The notes below the pieces were generated by a model. The model ran no database searches and was not told where the DNA came from. It saw nothing but the letters and a program-made list of their open reading frames with translations. This document shows, piece by piece, positions 23,353 through 34,256 of a DNA stretch of 64,000 nt (positions are counted from its first letter, which is position 1; the number at the start of each line of letters is the position of its first letter). Source of the stretch: Pezicula radicicola (Eukaryota > Ascomycota > Leotiomycetes > Helotiales > Dermateaceae); contig PDUO01000036.1 of NCBI GenBank assembly GCA_003008705.1, forward strand, positions 9,968-73,967, given 5' to 3'. The position numbers and the translations under genes are program-made.

Positions 23353-25311
23353 ATGTCGGACCCTCTTAAGCAACAACAAAGTCATCTCGGTTTTCCATAT
23401 CTACCATTGGACACCACTAAGAACGAGGTTCGGGTTGTCAAACTACAATTACAAAACAAAGACTCGAAGGCTGAGAGCGAAGACATTGACATTGTCTGCA
23501 CAATTAAGCATGTCTCCCTCGACGAGAAGCCACATTACATCGCCTTGTCATACGTATGGGGGGACCCTAGTAAAACATATCCAATAACGCTCAATAACAC
23601 CTCGGTCCAAGTCACTGAGAATATGTTCCAAGCACTTGTTGAATTACAGCAAGGTACTACAACCACTGCAGAGCCTTACACTCTTTGGGTCGATGCCCTA
23701 TGTATTGATCAAAGCAACAATACAGAAAAAAACACCCAGATCCAATTGATGCAACGAATCTACAGCCAAGCATCCCAAGTTCTCATCTGGCTCGGCCTCT
23801 CAGACCCAGAAAGCACACGCGCACTCCATCAACTACGAGACCTAGGCCAGGTCTTCCAAAAGCTTCGAGAAAAAGAAGACTTCTCGTATCGCATCCAACC
23901 ATTTGTGGAGTTTTTGTTAAAGGATGGATCCCTAGGTTTCCACGAGATATGGAAATTGATTCGGCAACGGCCTTGGTGGAGTCGACTATGGGTTATCCAA
24001 GAAGCAATTCTTGCTCAAGAGGCTATCGTTGTTTGTGGTAATCATAGTGCTGATTGGAAGGATTTAAGTGAGGGACTTCGAGTATTTGAATGGATGATTT
24101 TGTGCTGTGGTTCTGATATCCAATATCGAACCGAATTCGGCATAATTGGAGATTTCTATCCAAACATAATTCATTTTTTAACCGCTTCTTCACTATTCAA
24201 ATCGGGGAATAGGGAAGGATTATCAATTTTGGATCTCATGCTATGGACTGCTATCAGTGGTAATATTCAAGCTACAGATCCTCGAGATCGGATTTACGGG
24301 CTCTTAGGTCTTCTTACTGAAACCGAACGGAAACGGATTCCTGTTGATTATTCGGCAGAGAATACTTGTGAAGAAGTATTGGTTACTACTACTAAAGTTC
24401 TGATTGCGGAACATGGTCCTAATATCCTATCTTATTGTCAACAATCTCCTCTAAGGCTTTCTTCTACATCGCTACCTACATGGGTTCCAGATTGGACATC
24501 TAAAATCCGGCCTCCATTCAGTGGTGTCTCTCCAGACCCAGCTCATCGAAAATATACAGCTTCAGGATCCCTAGCTTGGAAACCAAAACCCATAGAATCC
24601 ATCATCTCGAACTGCGAAGAACCTATTCTTTCACTGGAAGCTGTTAAGATTAGTCGAATCATTGATGCCGCATCGGAATTCACAGCTAATCCTAATACGG
24701 AAACTTATATATCAGATTGTCGAGCTTGGCTTCTTGAGATTAAAGAGCTTGTTTCCAAAACTCGCTCTGCTGTTAGGAGTGAGAATGAGGATGAGCAAAA
24801 TGAAATTCAAAGGAATCTCTGGAGATTACCGATTGTGGATACTGGTGTATCGGGGCAATTTAGTAGACCGCGTCATGAAGATGAGGAGGGACTTATTCGT
24901 GCTTATGAGATTTTGATTGGTGTTATTTCTCCTCCTTTATCTTCACAATCACAACTATTAGATGGCCATGGTGATGGCTCAGAAACGCAGTTACCTGAAC
25001 AAACCCAATGGATTAGAGATCAGACGTGGAGTTATCGTCGGCTATGGAATGCATATTTTAGACGACCGTTTATTTGCGAGGATGGAAGGGTTGGACTTGG
25101 ACCGGTTGGTTCGAGGGTTGGTGATCTTGTGTGTGTTTTTCTGGGTGGTGATACGCCTTTTGTTGTGAGGGGAATTGTGGATCTGGATGCAGAGGAGATG
25201 GGCGAGGGGAGTGACAGTTATGAGTTACTTGGTGATTCTTATGTTTATGGTTTGATGGATGGCGAGGTTATGGGGGGAAGTCTGGTTGTTGAGACTTTTA
25301 GGTTGAGATGA
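23353..25311 (+). CDS. HET (heterokaryon incompatibility) domain protein, 652 aa
   Basis: Single exon. The frame is open upstream of 23353 but has no ATG there, so the ATG at 23353 is taken as start. The HET domain occupies about residues 20-200: GFPYLPLD, HYIALSYVWGD (about 62-71), LWVDALCIDQ (about 111-120), IQLMQRIYSQASQVLIWLGL, then RPWWSRLWVIQEA. After it comes the helical region typical of long HET proteins with DPRDRIYGLLGL, VDYS and a C-terminal part with YRRLWNAYFRRPFI. HET proteins mediate non-self recognition and cell death after hyphal fusion. The domain has a TIR-like fold. The gene is intact, while its two minus-strand neighbours (a transporter and a NACHT gene) are dead. Confidence 0.9.
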   Translation: MSDPLKQQQSHLGFPYLPLDTTKNEVRVVKLQLQNKDSKAESEDIDIVCTIKHVSLDEKPHYIALSYVWGDPSKTYPITLNNTSVQVTENMFQALVELQQGTTTTAEPYTLWVDALCIDQSNNTEKNTQIQLMQRIYSQASQVLIWLGLSDPESTRALHQLRDLGQVFQKLREKEDFSYRIQPFVEFLLKDGSLGFHEIWKLIRQRPWWSRLWVIQEAILAQEAIVVCGNHSADWKDLSEGLRVFEWMILCCGSDIQYRTEFGIIGDFYPNIIHFLTASSLFKSGNREGLSILDLMLWTAISGNIQATDPRDRIYGLLGLLTETERKRIPVDYSAENTCEEVLVTTTKVLIAEHGPNILSYCQQSPLRLSSTSLPTWVPDWTSKIRPPFSGVSPDPAHRKYTASGSLAWKPKPIESIISNCEEPILSLEAVKISRIIDAASEFTANPNTETYISDCRAWLLEIKELVSKTRSAVRSENEDEQNEIQRNLWRLPIVDTGVSGQFSRPRHEDEEGLIRAYEILIGVISPPLSSQSQLLDGHGDGSETQLPEQTQWIRDQTWSYRRLWNAYFRRPFICEDGRVGLGPVGSRVGDLVCVFLGGDTPFVVRGIVDLDAEEMGEGSDSYELLGDSYVYGLMDGEVMGGSLVVETFRLR

Positions 25312-25767
25312 TGTGGAGGTTTTGTAGTAGTATTTTGAGTTAGTAGTCGGAGATAGTTTTATATCATTATTATTATGAAGCATAGAATCAGTGAGTCTGG
25401 TCTGTATAAAGAGTGTATCTTTGTAATAGCTGCTCGAAGCACTTTTAAACACTGCCGATATATTGTGTAGCTCTGTGGTAGATCCTGTAAGCATTTTCTT
25501 CTATTAAGCGACCGCTGCTCCACCAACATCAGCTGCCACGACAGGAGTCCTTACAACATAGGATTGGACAATAATACATTTTTAAATTTACCTTATATCT
25601 ATATATCTGTTGAAGGTGATTGTAGCATCAAAAAATCCATAATCAGGTTGAGAAATATGAGCTCTACTACTAAAATGACAAAGTAATGATTCCCTGGTCT
25701 CATTACCAACAATTTACTAGAAAATCTATCTCAAAAAAGAACATTCGCCTCTCTAGAACCAGCATAA
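25312..25767. other. Intergenic between converging genes
   Basis: AT-rich 3' flanks of HET and of the transporter pseudogene. No gene seen. Confidence 0.55.
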
Positions 25768-27636
25768 TCATTTCTTCAAATTATCAACTGCAGCCCCAAC
25801 CTTACTAGCATCCCCATCACTAACAACAACTCCTTCTATAATTTCCACCTCACCACTCCTCTTCATCTTCGAGTTCTGAATCTCAGTAATCCTACTACCA
25901 ACACCTATAGCCTTATATCCCCTAAACCTCCAGGCCGGAACCCTCTTAAAAAATAACTCGTCCAATTCCTCTAAACTACGTCCACTTAACTCTGACATAA
26001 AAATCCATACAAATGCAACCCAAGCCAGCGAGAAACCACCACAGATAGATCCAATCTTAGCACCAAGATTCCCAGGAGAGTTTTGAACAAAGGGGCCGAT
26101 ATAACTAACGAGCAATACAGCGCAGAAAGAAAACGTAGTTGCGATACTAACAGTCTTCTCTCGTAGTTGTGCAGCTCCTACCTCGGCTGTGATCATCCAG
26201 ATACAAGATCCCCAGCCGAGTGTAGAACAAAGAGACCAAATGAATTGACAAGTTAGAAGTCCCTGTGCAACAATACCACCATGTACACCACCTGGTTTAT
26301 ATCCCGAGACACCTGCCGATACTCAAAGACCAATCCACATCATTACGGCGGACACCATCATAAGTGGTCTCCGACCTACTTTATCTGCAAGGAAGAAAGC
26401 TATTGTTGCTCCTGCGATTGACATACCTACACGAGCCATAGAAATTGCTAATGGATTTACCATGCCGATTTGTTTTAGAAATATAACGGAATAAGAGGCC
26501 ATAAATGCGCTTCCGGAAAGTTGTTCTAGGATTTGGAATCCTGCTGCTATCATTGTTCTACGACCATTTGTACCTCGGAAACAGTCCAGATAGGTTGATG
26601 TTTTGTGAAAGTTTTCTTGTTCTTCGACTGCTTGCTCGGTTAAATATAGCTGTTCTTCAACTTTGTCTTCGTTGGCTGATCCATGCCGGATATATTGTAG
26701 AGTTACTAGTGCTTGGGAGTGTCGACCTTTGGAAAGAAGCCAACAGGGGGATTCGGGTAAGATCTAGAAGACGCCGAGAAGGATTATTAGAATGGAGATT
26801 TGGACTACCATTACTATTCTTCCCTATTAGCGATATGTGTCTTTAGGAAAACTAGGTTACAAATCAGTTCTATACGCCCATTGGCTAGACGAAAATTTTA
26901 AATTCGATTTGTAAACGACGGATTGCGCCATCAGGACACTGATTAGCTGCCACCATTGATAAAAGTTGACGAGAGAGCCTCTAGTAGCTGGTGGTGCGAG
27001 TTCAGCCATGAATATCGGGATACTGCTGGCTTCAAGTTCCTTCAGCAAAACAGTAATATCAACATATACTCAGCCGAAAGAACAAAAATGAAAAGCTATT
27101 CACCATAGTTGTAGAATTAATCATCCGTCCAACCATAATACCCCAAAAACTCGGTACACCATTCTGGATCAACATGCCAATAAGTGCAAACCCAATAATA
27201 ACCAAGACGGTATATTTTCTTCCTATCTTGCTGATGATAGGACCTGCTATCATACACCCGATAGCTAGTCCAGCACTACCGGTTCCCGAGCCTGCGGATA
27301 GCCGTGATGATGGGAGGGTTTTGAGCCCTGTTGTTGGGCGGTATGCCGAAGCGATCGGCAAATTGTTGAAGTGATATTACGCTTGACCACCAGACATTGT
27401 CGAAACCGAAATTCTAGGATGGGTTAGTTCAGATATATCCTTGTATCTTGAAAGCTATTTTTTTTAAAGCTTCGATTGCGTACTTTTGCACCGATCTGGA
27501 TTTGATGTTTAGTATTGGTCGTTGAATCAGTGATCTGGTGAGGTGAACTTACGGACATGGACATGTAGACGAAATATAGTCGTGGTGTCAGTTCCCTGAC
27601 CATAGGCAATTTATTTAGAAAATTCAAAAATGCCAT
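25768..27636 (-). pseudogene. MFS sugar transporter, disrupted by a frameshift and two stops
   Basis: The minus strand encodes a hexose-transporter-type MFS protein. An N-terminal exon (27636 on, KLPMVRELTPRLYFVYMSMS) is joined to NFGFDNVWWSSVISLQQFAD at about 27415. The frame then has to shift by one base near 27340 to reach SAGSGTGSAGLAIGCMIAGP. Next come ASSIPIFMAELAPPATRGSL, then after a likely intron ILPESPCWLLSKGR preceded by an in-frame TAG (about 26776), GRRPLMMVSAVMMWIGL followed by an in-frame TGA (about 26320), and VSYIGPFVQNSPGNLG to the C-terminus at 25768. The typical motifs (PESP, ADKVGRRPLMM) are all there, so the family call is firm. Three independent lesions make function unlikely. 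Sequencing error could explain the frameshift but not all three. Confidence 0.85.
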
Positions 27637-28229
27637 GGTGAAAGTGTATTCTCTCGAGTAGGTTGATATTAGGAAAAGGCAAATGACTTTAAATTAGAAG
27701 AGGGAATGGCATTTCTAGTACAGACATATATATACAAAACCTATAGCTGATAATACCAACATTTCTTATCTTCAATAGGCACTTGAACGGAAATCATAAG
27801 CCGAGACATCTTTCACTTCCAACTTCCCTGATTACGATTTCAACTATTCGACTTCCTACTGGTTCAAGATATGCTCTGGATCGATTTCATGCAAAGTTTT
27901 AGAGATGCTGGTGAAGTGTTCAAGAGTGGTGGTCTTGTGGATGGTATTTATATCCGATGGTCGTTATTACCAACTAATAGGGCCAGCGGCCAGCGTAGAT
28001 AAAATCATTCTAGGCACAAAAGTGAAGCACTAATATTTTGATGCTTTTCCTTGGTGGTTTCATAACAGATGATATGGAAAGTGAAGGACCTTATCTCAGA
28101 GCAAAGTGATAGCAGAAGGTTTCATTAAATCCGAAAGAAGAGACGAGGAGGTGTAGTAGAGTTGAATATGGGAATTGTTGGTAGTACATACTAGAACTGA
28201 AGAATTAAAATGAAAACTCACTTTTCGAA
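27637..28229. other. Intergenic between two pseudogenes
   Basis: Former promoter region of the transporter and 3' region of the NACHT pseudogene. No frame of interest. Confidence 0.5.
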
Positions 28230-29190
28230 TTAACTAGTTTTTACCATGACTGATGCTGGCAGGACAATAGGAATCAGTTCGGGGCTCTTGCTTAAAATAT
28301 TGTAAAGCAAAGATCGAAAAAGCCCAAGCTGCTGCTTGCTGCCGCTATTCTAGAAGAAGAATGAAGCTGTGCTGAGCTTTGAATTTCTGGTCCAATGCTT
28401 TAAATGATGAGTTGTTTTAGCATGGTTGATGATGTGTTTCATTAAAGTCGATTTTCCAGACCCTGCTTTGCTATTAATCCAATAGAGACCATTTCCTGAT
28501 TCGAGCCATTCTGCAAGATTAGCCCATCTTCTGCCATGGGCAAACTGAGTTGTCTCTTGGGATTGAAAGCTATCGCTTGGAATGGCCCACAACCACTCTT
28601 TCTGTAAGATTATCTTGGGTAGCTATGATCACTTCGGCACGATAAGGAGTATAGAAAGAAAACATATTTGCGCTTAAAGATTGGGGTTGTCTGAAGCCTG
28701 GGTATTATTAACCAAAGCCGCAACGATTTGCTTATTTGTTTGATCGAGGTGATCGAATCGAGCTAATTGTTGGACTAATAGTAAACCAATTTGTTGACTA
28801 GGTTCGGGAAGCAGTATTAACTATGCTAGTCAATTAAAACTCTCGTTCATAGTTTGCTTGCCCCAAAGAATGGGTAGCGCTGAAGTCGATCACTTTTCGA
28901 AATTCTGCAAGCCTTCCTTGATACTTAAACAATTCGTCGCCGAAGCAGACACTTTCGAACGCTTTCTACAGGCTCTTCCGTATACGTTTAGACACATTCT
29001 GCTCCCGAACTGTGAGCTTCTCCAATCGTGCAAGAAACTCTTCTGCTAGCTCGATGCAACCTCGACAAATGCTGTCTAAAACATACTCGTCCTCGGTCAA
29101 ACAGCCAGACACATCGGGCAGTAATTTTTGCAGCTTGATAGTATAGTCGAGAAGGTCATTTGTAGCCAAGGCTGACTGCTCTTGTTGCAC
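28230..29190 (-). pseudogene. NACHT-type NLR fragment (N-terminal domain plus P-loop)
   Basis: On the minus strand, 29190-28966 encodes a helical N-terminal domain (LLDYTIKLQKLLPDVSG, LAEEFLARLEKLTV), interrupted by TAG where Gln is expected (KSL-stop-KAFESV). About 28592-28350 encodes the start of the NACHT domain with a perfect Walker A: GLYWINSKAGSGKSTLMKHI. Then TAG replaces the conserved Trp of FFFWNSG, and the frame continues NSGSKQQLGLFRSLLYNILS to about 28230. The linker between the two parts is also out of frame in places. This is the N-terminus-NACHT layout of fungal NLR (NOD-like) receptors involved in self/non-self response. The repeat domain is absent. Trp/Gln to TAG changes suggest RIP. 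Confidence 0.8.
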
Positions 29191-29646
29191 GTGCTCTCAC
29201 TCCCCTATATCCTTCGCTTAACAAGTAACTTCTTACACTGTAATCTCGACATTTGTTTGAACTCACTATCTGATGGGCTTCTTATAACAAACATGATGAA
29301 GGTGCACTTGCAGAGATGGTGTTATAAATCAGTTTATGTTGAAAGAGAAAAGAGTTGGGGTGTAAAAGACGAAACTTTACCAAAGTATTTTAGGGAGGTA
29401 CAGACGTTGTCAATTCAAGCACGATGGCCAACTTTAGCCCCAGTATTGTAGAGTTCTCTTCTTTAGTACTTAAGAACAAAATATTAGCTAACAAAAAGAA
29501 ACAAAGTGGGTTGATTATTCAAACTTTTAGGAAATCTATAGGTATCTGCGTCGTAAACATATCCAATCCCTGGTCCACTCGCTCATAAAAGCATAATCAA
29601 TCTTCGCTCAAACAAATAAGAATCATAATCACAGGCAGCAGTCACC
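29191..29646. other. Intergenic, no gene seen
   Basis: Upstream of the NACHT pseudogene and downstream of the CoA-binding gene. A chance plus-strand frame of about 90 codons has no resemblance to known proteins. Confidence 0.5.
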
Positions 29647-30186
29647 TCACAATTTTCCCTCAGTCCTCCCAGCATTCTTAATAGCCTTCTCCCCATCAAC
29701 GAGCACACACCAACCCTCCCCGCCTAGGCCACCATCCCCAGCAACGGCAGCCCCAAATTCCTTGTTGGCGTATTCCAAAACATCGCTATCGAAAGTCCCC
29801 GGCTGCAACCACACAGCATCTATACCCAAACTCTTAGCTTCCTGAAGAACCTTCAGTGTAACCTTTGGTGGGGTAATGATTGATACTCCGGTCTCGGAAG
29901 GGTGTGGAAGCGCAGAGAGGTTGGGTAGGGTCGGGTAGGCTTGGAGTTCGAGGTTTGGATAGGCAGGGTAGGCCTTTATTTCTGAGGCGCCGGGGTTGAT
30001 GGGGGTGACGGGAAGGGCATGTTGGATGTACCAGGTGAATACTGCTATTGTGTTAGAAGAGACATGGCGGAATGGAGGATAGGAGCTACTTTTATGTCCG
30101 AACTTGGCGGGGTCTGTAGAGGCGCCGACGACGGCGAAGTATTTTGAAGAGAAGAACTTTGCTGCTGTTGCTTCGGTGGAGGCCAT
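29647..30186 (-). CDS. CoA-binding domain protein (Rossmann type)
   Basis: Start chosen at ATG 30186, since the family begins shortly before the Rossmann strand. Residues about 10-30 carry FSSKYFAVVGASTDPAKFGH, the dinucleotide-type turn of CoA-binding (YccU/HCP-like) proteins. Later come LPVTPINPGA, GVSIITPPKVTLKVLQEAKS and IDAVWLQPGTFD, the latter matching the conserved WxQPG. A 45-nt GT-AG intron at 30045-30089 (CTAAC branch, AATAG end) falls right after FGHK; splicing joins it to VFTWYIQHALP as in relatives and gives 164 residues. The intron is a multiple of three with no stop, so an unspliced message would still be read. The biochemical role of this family is not well fixed. Confidence 0.85.
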   Translation of the reverse strand: MASTEATAAKFFSSKYFAVVGASTDPAKFGHKSSSYPPFRHVSSNTIAVFTWYIQHALPVTPINPGASEIKAYPAYPNLELQAYPTLPNLSALPHPSETGVSIITPPKVTLKVLQEAKSLGIDAVWLQPGTFDSDVLEYANKEFGAAVAGDGGLGGEGWCVLVDGEKAIKNAGRTEGKL

Positions 30187-30759
30187 GATTGTCTTCGTGA
30201 ACATTAAACAATGAAAGGAAGAAAGTGGTGTTGAGAATATGTCTATTCGACGGGAGGTATTTGTTTTTATTTGTAGGTTGTGAGCTGTTGAGTTGATTCT
30301 TTGGAGGGGGAGGGGCAAGGCTATGATGCTGTCCAAACACCTCCTCCCACCTCGGTGATGCGGGTCGTCTCGTAAATGGCGTCATGCGGATCAAACTCGG
30401 CTGTTGCTGGTCTTGAGAACCCAAGTCCAAAGCCGACCTTCGCAATTCCTGTTCACCGATGATCGCAATGCTTCAAGTCAACCTCAACTCCATATGGCAA
30501 TGGTGAAGGGATCTGCTGCGTAATCCAGACATCGTGTGGCCCTGTCATGAGGGAAGTGAGGCTTTAGGAATTGAAGCGGCTTTTTGTATATATAAGCGCC
30601 CAATTCCACTTTGTTTCTCCTCTTTTCCCTCTCTGTATCAATGTTCTGTTGTATCTCCAATTGATATTGAGACTCAACCTACAGTGCGACTATTTCTCTA
30701 GACTGAGAGCTTCTTTTGCTTCCGATAGCAGTTGACTGCCTCAATTAGCTTCAATTGCG
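30187..30759. other. Divergent promoter region
   Basis: It lies between the divergent CoA-binding and methyltransferase genes. A TATATATAAG box is at about 30588-30597 and CT-rich sequence follows, both on the side of the methyltransferase. Confidence 0.5.
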
Positions 30760-31710
30760 ATGGCAACCTTTGCGTGGGTTCCAACAGTCCAACATGATGG
30801 ATAAGTAGTCACTAACTCCTCCAGTAAATCTACCTTCTCCGCAACAGGCTACGCAGCCTTCCGTCCAAAATACACCCCCAAGTTCTACCGTACCGTCCTT
30901 GACTACCATCAGGGTGCCAAGAATCTCTGTGTTGACCTAGGCTGTGGTCATGGTGTCGTAACACGAGAGCTCTCGTCCTCCTTTACGCGCATAATCGGAA
31001 CCGACCCATCCTCATCAATGATAACGCAAGCCAAATCGTCATCCCCACAACCCAACATCTCGTTCCTCGAAGCCCCAGCCGAAGACCTGTCTTTCATTGA
31101 GGATGGAACCTTGGATATGGTTGTGGCGGGACAGGCGGCTCACTGGTTTGATTATGGGAAGGTATGGCCGGCTTTGCAGAAGAAGTTGAGACAAGGAGGG
31201 ACAGTTGCTTTTTGGGGGTATAAGGACAATGTTTTCCCAAAGCATCCTAAAGCTACGCGCTTGTTGGATCGGTATTGCTATACCATGGATAAGGATCTTA
31301 TGGGTCCCTATTGGGAACAACCTGGTCGGAATATCCTTCGTGGACGATACAGAGATGTTGTCCCACCATCTGATATCTTTGGAGATGTGAAGAGGATTGA
31401 GTATGAGCCTGGACTGCCCAATGCTGAGGGCAAGGTAGAGGGCAGTTTTGGGGAGAGGTTAATGTTTAAGACGTTGAAGCTAGGTGAGGTGGAGGGCTAT
31501 ACAAGGACATTTAGTGCTTTTCATGGTTGGCAGGAGGCTCATCCTGGGAAGGTGAGTAGAGTGGAGGGTGGTGAGGGGGATCTCGTGGACGATATGTTTG
31601 ATGAGATGTTGAGTGTAGAGCCGGAATGGAGGGCCAAGGGGGAGAATTGGAGAGATGTCGAGATTGAGACTGAGTGGGGAAGTACAATTGTTCTTGCAAG
31701 GAAGAAGTAG
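30760..31710 (+). CDS. SAM-dependent methyltransferase (Tmt1/Crg1-like, class I), 299 aa
   Basis: Two exons: 30760-30773 (only 14 nt, MATFA) and 30825-31710. The 51-nt intron has a CTAAC branch and CAG end, and splicing gives the family N-terminus MATFAKSTFSATGYAAFRPK. The SAM-binding core follows: motif I VDLGCGHGVVTREL, then IIGTDPS, LEAPAEDLSF and DMVVAGQAAHWFD. These are hallmarks of the Methyltransferase_11 proteins related to yeast trans-aconitate methyltransferase Tmt1 and Candida Crg1, which methylate small acidic or lipid-like molecules. The substrate here cannot be told. Length agrees with the family and the frame is intact. Confidence 0.88.
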
Positions 31711-32473
31711 GCTATGGACTTGGAATTTATGATTTGGAATTTGGAACTGTACTCTGTTTAATTAGAGATGGCCGCTTCACTGTCATTTGGGGTGTTGTTT
31801 GGACCTGGGTTGTATAGGGAGTTGGGAACACAGCACGATGTATACAACAGATATCAGATAGAAATGAATATAAAGTAGAGAAATAGCCAAATGAACGCTC
31901 AAACTTCAGATTCCTCCATACAATCATCCACAATCCTCGCTACTCGCCTCTGCATCCCCTATCCTCACCGCCTAATCTCGTTGCCATGCCAGAATTTCAC
32001 AGGCGCTCCACAAGTCCACAAGCTCAGTTTCAAGCGCGCATGAATTGAAATCACCACAACCAAAAAGCACAGACGAAACATTTTGTCTTTAAACCAACAT
32101 CACCTTCTCCTTTACAACACATCTACGCAGTCAAATTCTCTAAAAAGTTCCAGGTTTTCCCAAAGGAATTCATAGCAGCCATGGTAAGCAAACAACTTCC
32201 TTTGTTCCCCTTTAGGAATGGACGACTTGCCGGTTGGTCGCCACGGAAATGCCACGCCGGCTGCGACTGGATGCTGGGGGAAGCACGAAAACAACAAACC
32301 TGCCTCTGAATAAGCAACTCCTCGATCACGAACGTTTCTTCTTCGCTACCCAATACATTACAATACTAGCTTCGAACCCCATTTCCATCTCCATCAACTT
32401 TTGAAGCAAAAACATTTGCCTCATTGCACAATTAGGAGAACAAACATAGAAGGGTCTCAGTACTGAAGAAATA
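31711..32473. other. Intergenic with long leader of the light-chain gene
   Basis: No gene recognised. The 300 bases before 32474 are CT/AC-rich and probably 5' UTR with possible introns of the myosin light chain gene. Confidence 0.5.
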
Positions 32474-33199
32474 ATGGCTCCTAACAATTATCCTCCCGAC
32501 GCACAGGCATCCACCAACTACAAAGAAGCATTCGCCCTCTTCGACAAGCGCGGAAACCAACGTGTTGCTACTGATTCCCTTGGTGATCTTTTGAGAGCTT
32601 GTGGCCAAAACCCTACACTGGCCGAGATTCGCGACTTGGAGAAGAATTGTGGTGCTGATTGTATGTTTTGTTTTCGTTCCCCTGCGCCTTCTCTCAACTC
32701 CCAACTTCCGATTCTTTGAAGCACCAAATGTGTGAAGCGGTGGAGTATGAGAGGAGCTGTAAACTCTGGATCTTTGCTGATGAGAAATGGTAAACAGTCG
32801 ATTTCGAGACCTTCTCCAAGATCCTCAACCGACCCGGCGGATTCCGCGACCCTGGAGAGCCAGAGGAGTACTGTAGAGGTTTCCAGGTCTTCGATAAGGA
32901 TATGACGGGATTCATCGGTGTTGGACAGTTGAGATATATCTTGACGAATCTGGGAGAGAAGATGAGTGATGATGAGGTGGATGAGCTGCTTAAGGCTGTG
33001 GATACGTCGAGTGGAGAGATTAACTACACTGGTACGTCCAAAAATGTTTCTTCTTCCGCATTTGGGGGTTCGTGATATTGGCTAGGTTTGAAAGGGGATG
33101 CGAGGGATGGCAGCGCAATCAATGCATAGTGGTTTTGAGCCGGACAGAAGAGGAAGCTAACAATACCCAGATCTTGTCCGGACGATTCTTGCGAACTAG
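32474..33199 (+). CDS. cdc4: Myosin essential light chain (Cdc4/Mlc1-type EF-hand protein)
   Basis: Three exons: 32474-32660, 32798-33031 and 33171-33199, giving 149 residues. The product is a calmodulin-like light chain that binds IQ motifs of type II and V myosins at the cytokinetic ring. Evidence: NYKEAFALFDKRGNQRVATD (first EF-hand, poor in acidic ligands), LGDLLRACGQNPTLAEIRDL, FQVFDKDMTGFIGVGQLRYI (third hand), LGEKMSDDEVDELLKAVD and the ending NYTDLVRTILAN. The last exon (DLVRTILAN) is reached by a 139-nt intron with GCTAAC branch. Without it the protein would lose its conserved C-terminus. The symbol follows the fission yeast orthologue; orthology is inferred from motif pattern and length. 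Confidence 0.88.
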
Positions 33200-33752
33200 A
33201 CCGGTGGTGAGGATGGGGAGTTGTACGAACGAACGAACTTTACTTTCGGGCATGGATAGGGGGCTTTGGCGTTGTTTGTTGTACGGATTTAACACGGCCG
33301 CCTTCTCTGCTGATATTGATGAGGGAAGACATGGAGACATACAGTATTGTGATCTCTGCTGCATAGCTCACGAGTAATGCCAAGGCAGTTCCATGAACCT
33401 TTAATATTCTTCTAAGTTTTTGCCCAGCCGTGTAATTATTGTATTATTTGAGACTTAGTTGACTGCTGTCCCATCCGGCAACGCCGTCCAGATTAATATA
33501 AATCATTGAGCATGCAAAACCAACCACCTTGGGTATATCTAACTCCGATCTGGATCGTCCACCTGAACCATGCCTCATAAATGTCCCAGCCGAACATAAC
33601 ATGGGCCCCTCCAACCCACGACCTCGAGGTTTAAGTAGCTGTCCCGACAAGTGTCTACCCACAGTCTACCCACAGCTGTCTTCCAGCAAAAGAAACAACG
33701 CCATGTGGCGTAACCACCATTCCCCTTCATGCCATCCAGCCACTGACACCTA
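33200..33752. other. Intergenic, no gene seen
   Basis: 3' flanks of the light chain and STEEP1-like genes, which converge. Chance frames only. Confidence 0.5.
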
Positions 33753-34256
33753 TTACGTCTCCCAAACTCCAACTCCCTTTCCCGTCCCAATCTCAACATC
33801 TGCCTCCCCAATCTTCTTCCCTGCAGCCATAGCCTCTGTACTTAGAATCCCACCAGGTAATAGATAGACTACCTGCTCTCTCTCCTTTCCCTTTCCCTTC
33901 TCTGAACCATCTATCCCATCCTCCCCCTCAATCTCATACCCAACAACCAACCTACACCTACCACACCTCCACATAACCCTCCTCTCAAACCCATCCTCCC
34001 TCCTCACAACCGTCGTCCTAGAAACTGGATCTCGCTGCATACCCGAAAGTACAGAGTATCCCTCCGCTGGCAAATCGGCTGTTGTCCCGGTATCTAGATC
34101 GTCTTCTGTTGAGATGGGGAGGGCGGTTTGGGGGAGGATTATGGCGTTGTCTAGATTGGGGGGACTGCGTCGCGGGAGAGAGGAGAGGTTGTGTGTTGTT
34201 GCTAGGAGTAGTGTTGTACAGAGGCAATGGTAGGTGTGTATTCTTGGGGCCGCCAT
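33753..34256 (-). CDS. STEEP1 (CXorf56/UPF0428)-family protein, 167 aa
   Basis: Single exon from ATG 34256. The pattern of the family is visible: an N-terminal HTYHCLCTTLLLATTHNLSS with a C-x-C, LPRRSPP, then EGYSVLSGMQRDPVSRTTVV, RREDGFERRVMWRCGRCRLV with a second C-x-x-C, and GYEIEG. The paired cysteine motifs probably bind zinc. In animals the homologue is a small nuclear protein linked to the spliceosome and to STING transport. In fungi the role is unknown. A Gly/Glu/Lys-rich segment follows at about residues 110-125. The frame is intact and the length is normal for fungal members. Confidence 0.75.
   Translation of the reverse strand: MAAPRIHTYHCLCTTLLLATTHNLSSLPRRSPPNLDNAIILPQTALPISTEDDLDTGTTADLPAEGYSVLSGMQRDPVSRTTVVRREDGFERRVMWRCGRCRLVVGYEIEGEDGIDGSEKGKGKEREQVVYLLPGGILSTEAMAAGKKIGEADVEIGTGKGVGVWET

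Noticed and set aside
29182..29451. 89-codon plus-strand frame
   Set aside because: No features and it lies in AT-rich flank of the NACHT pseudogene.
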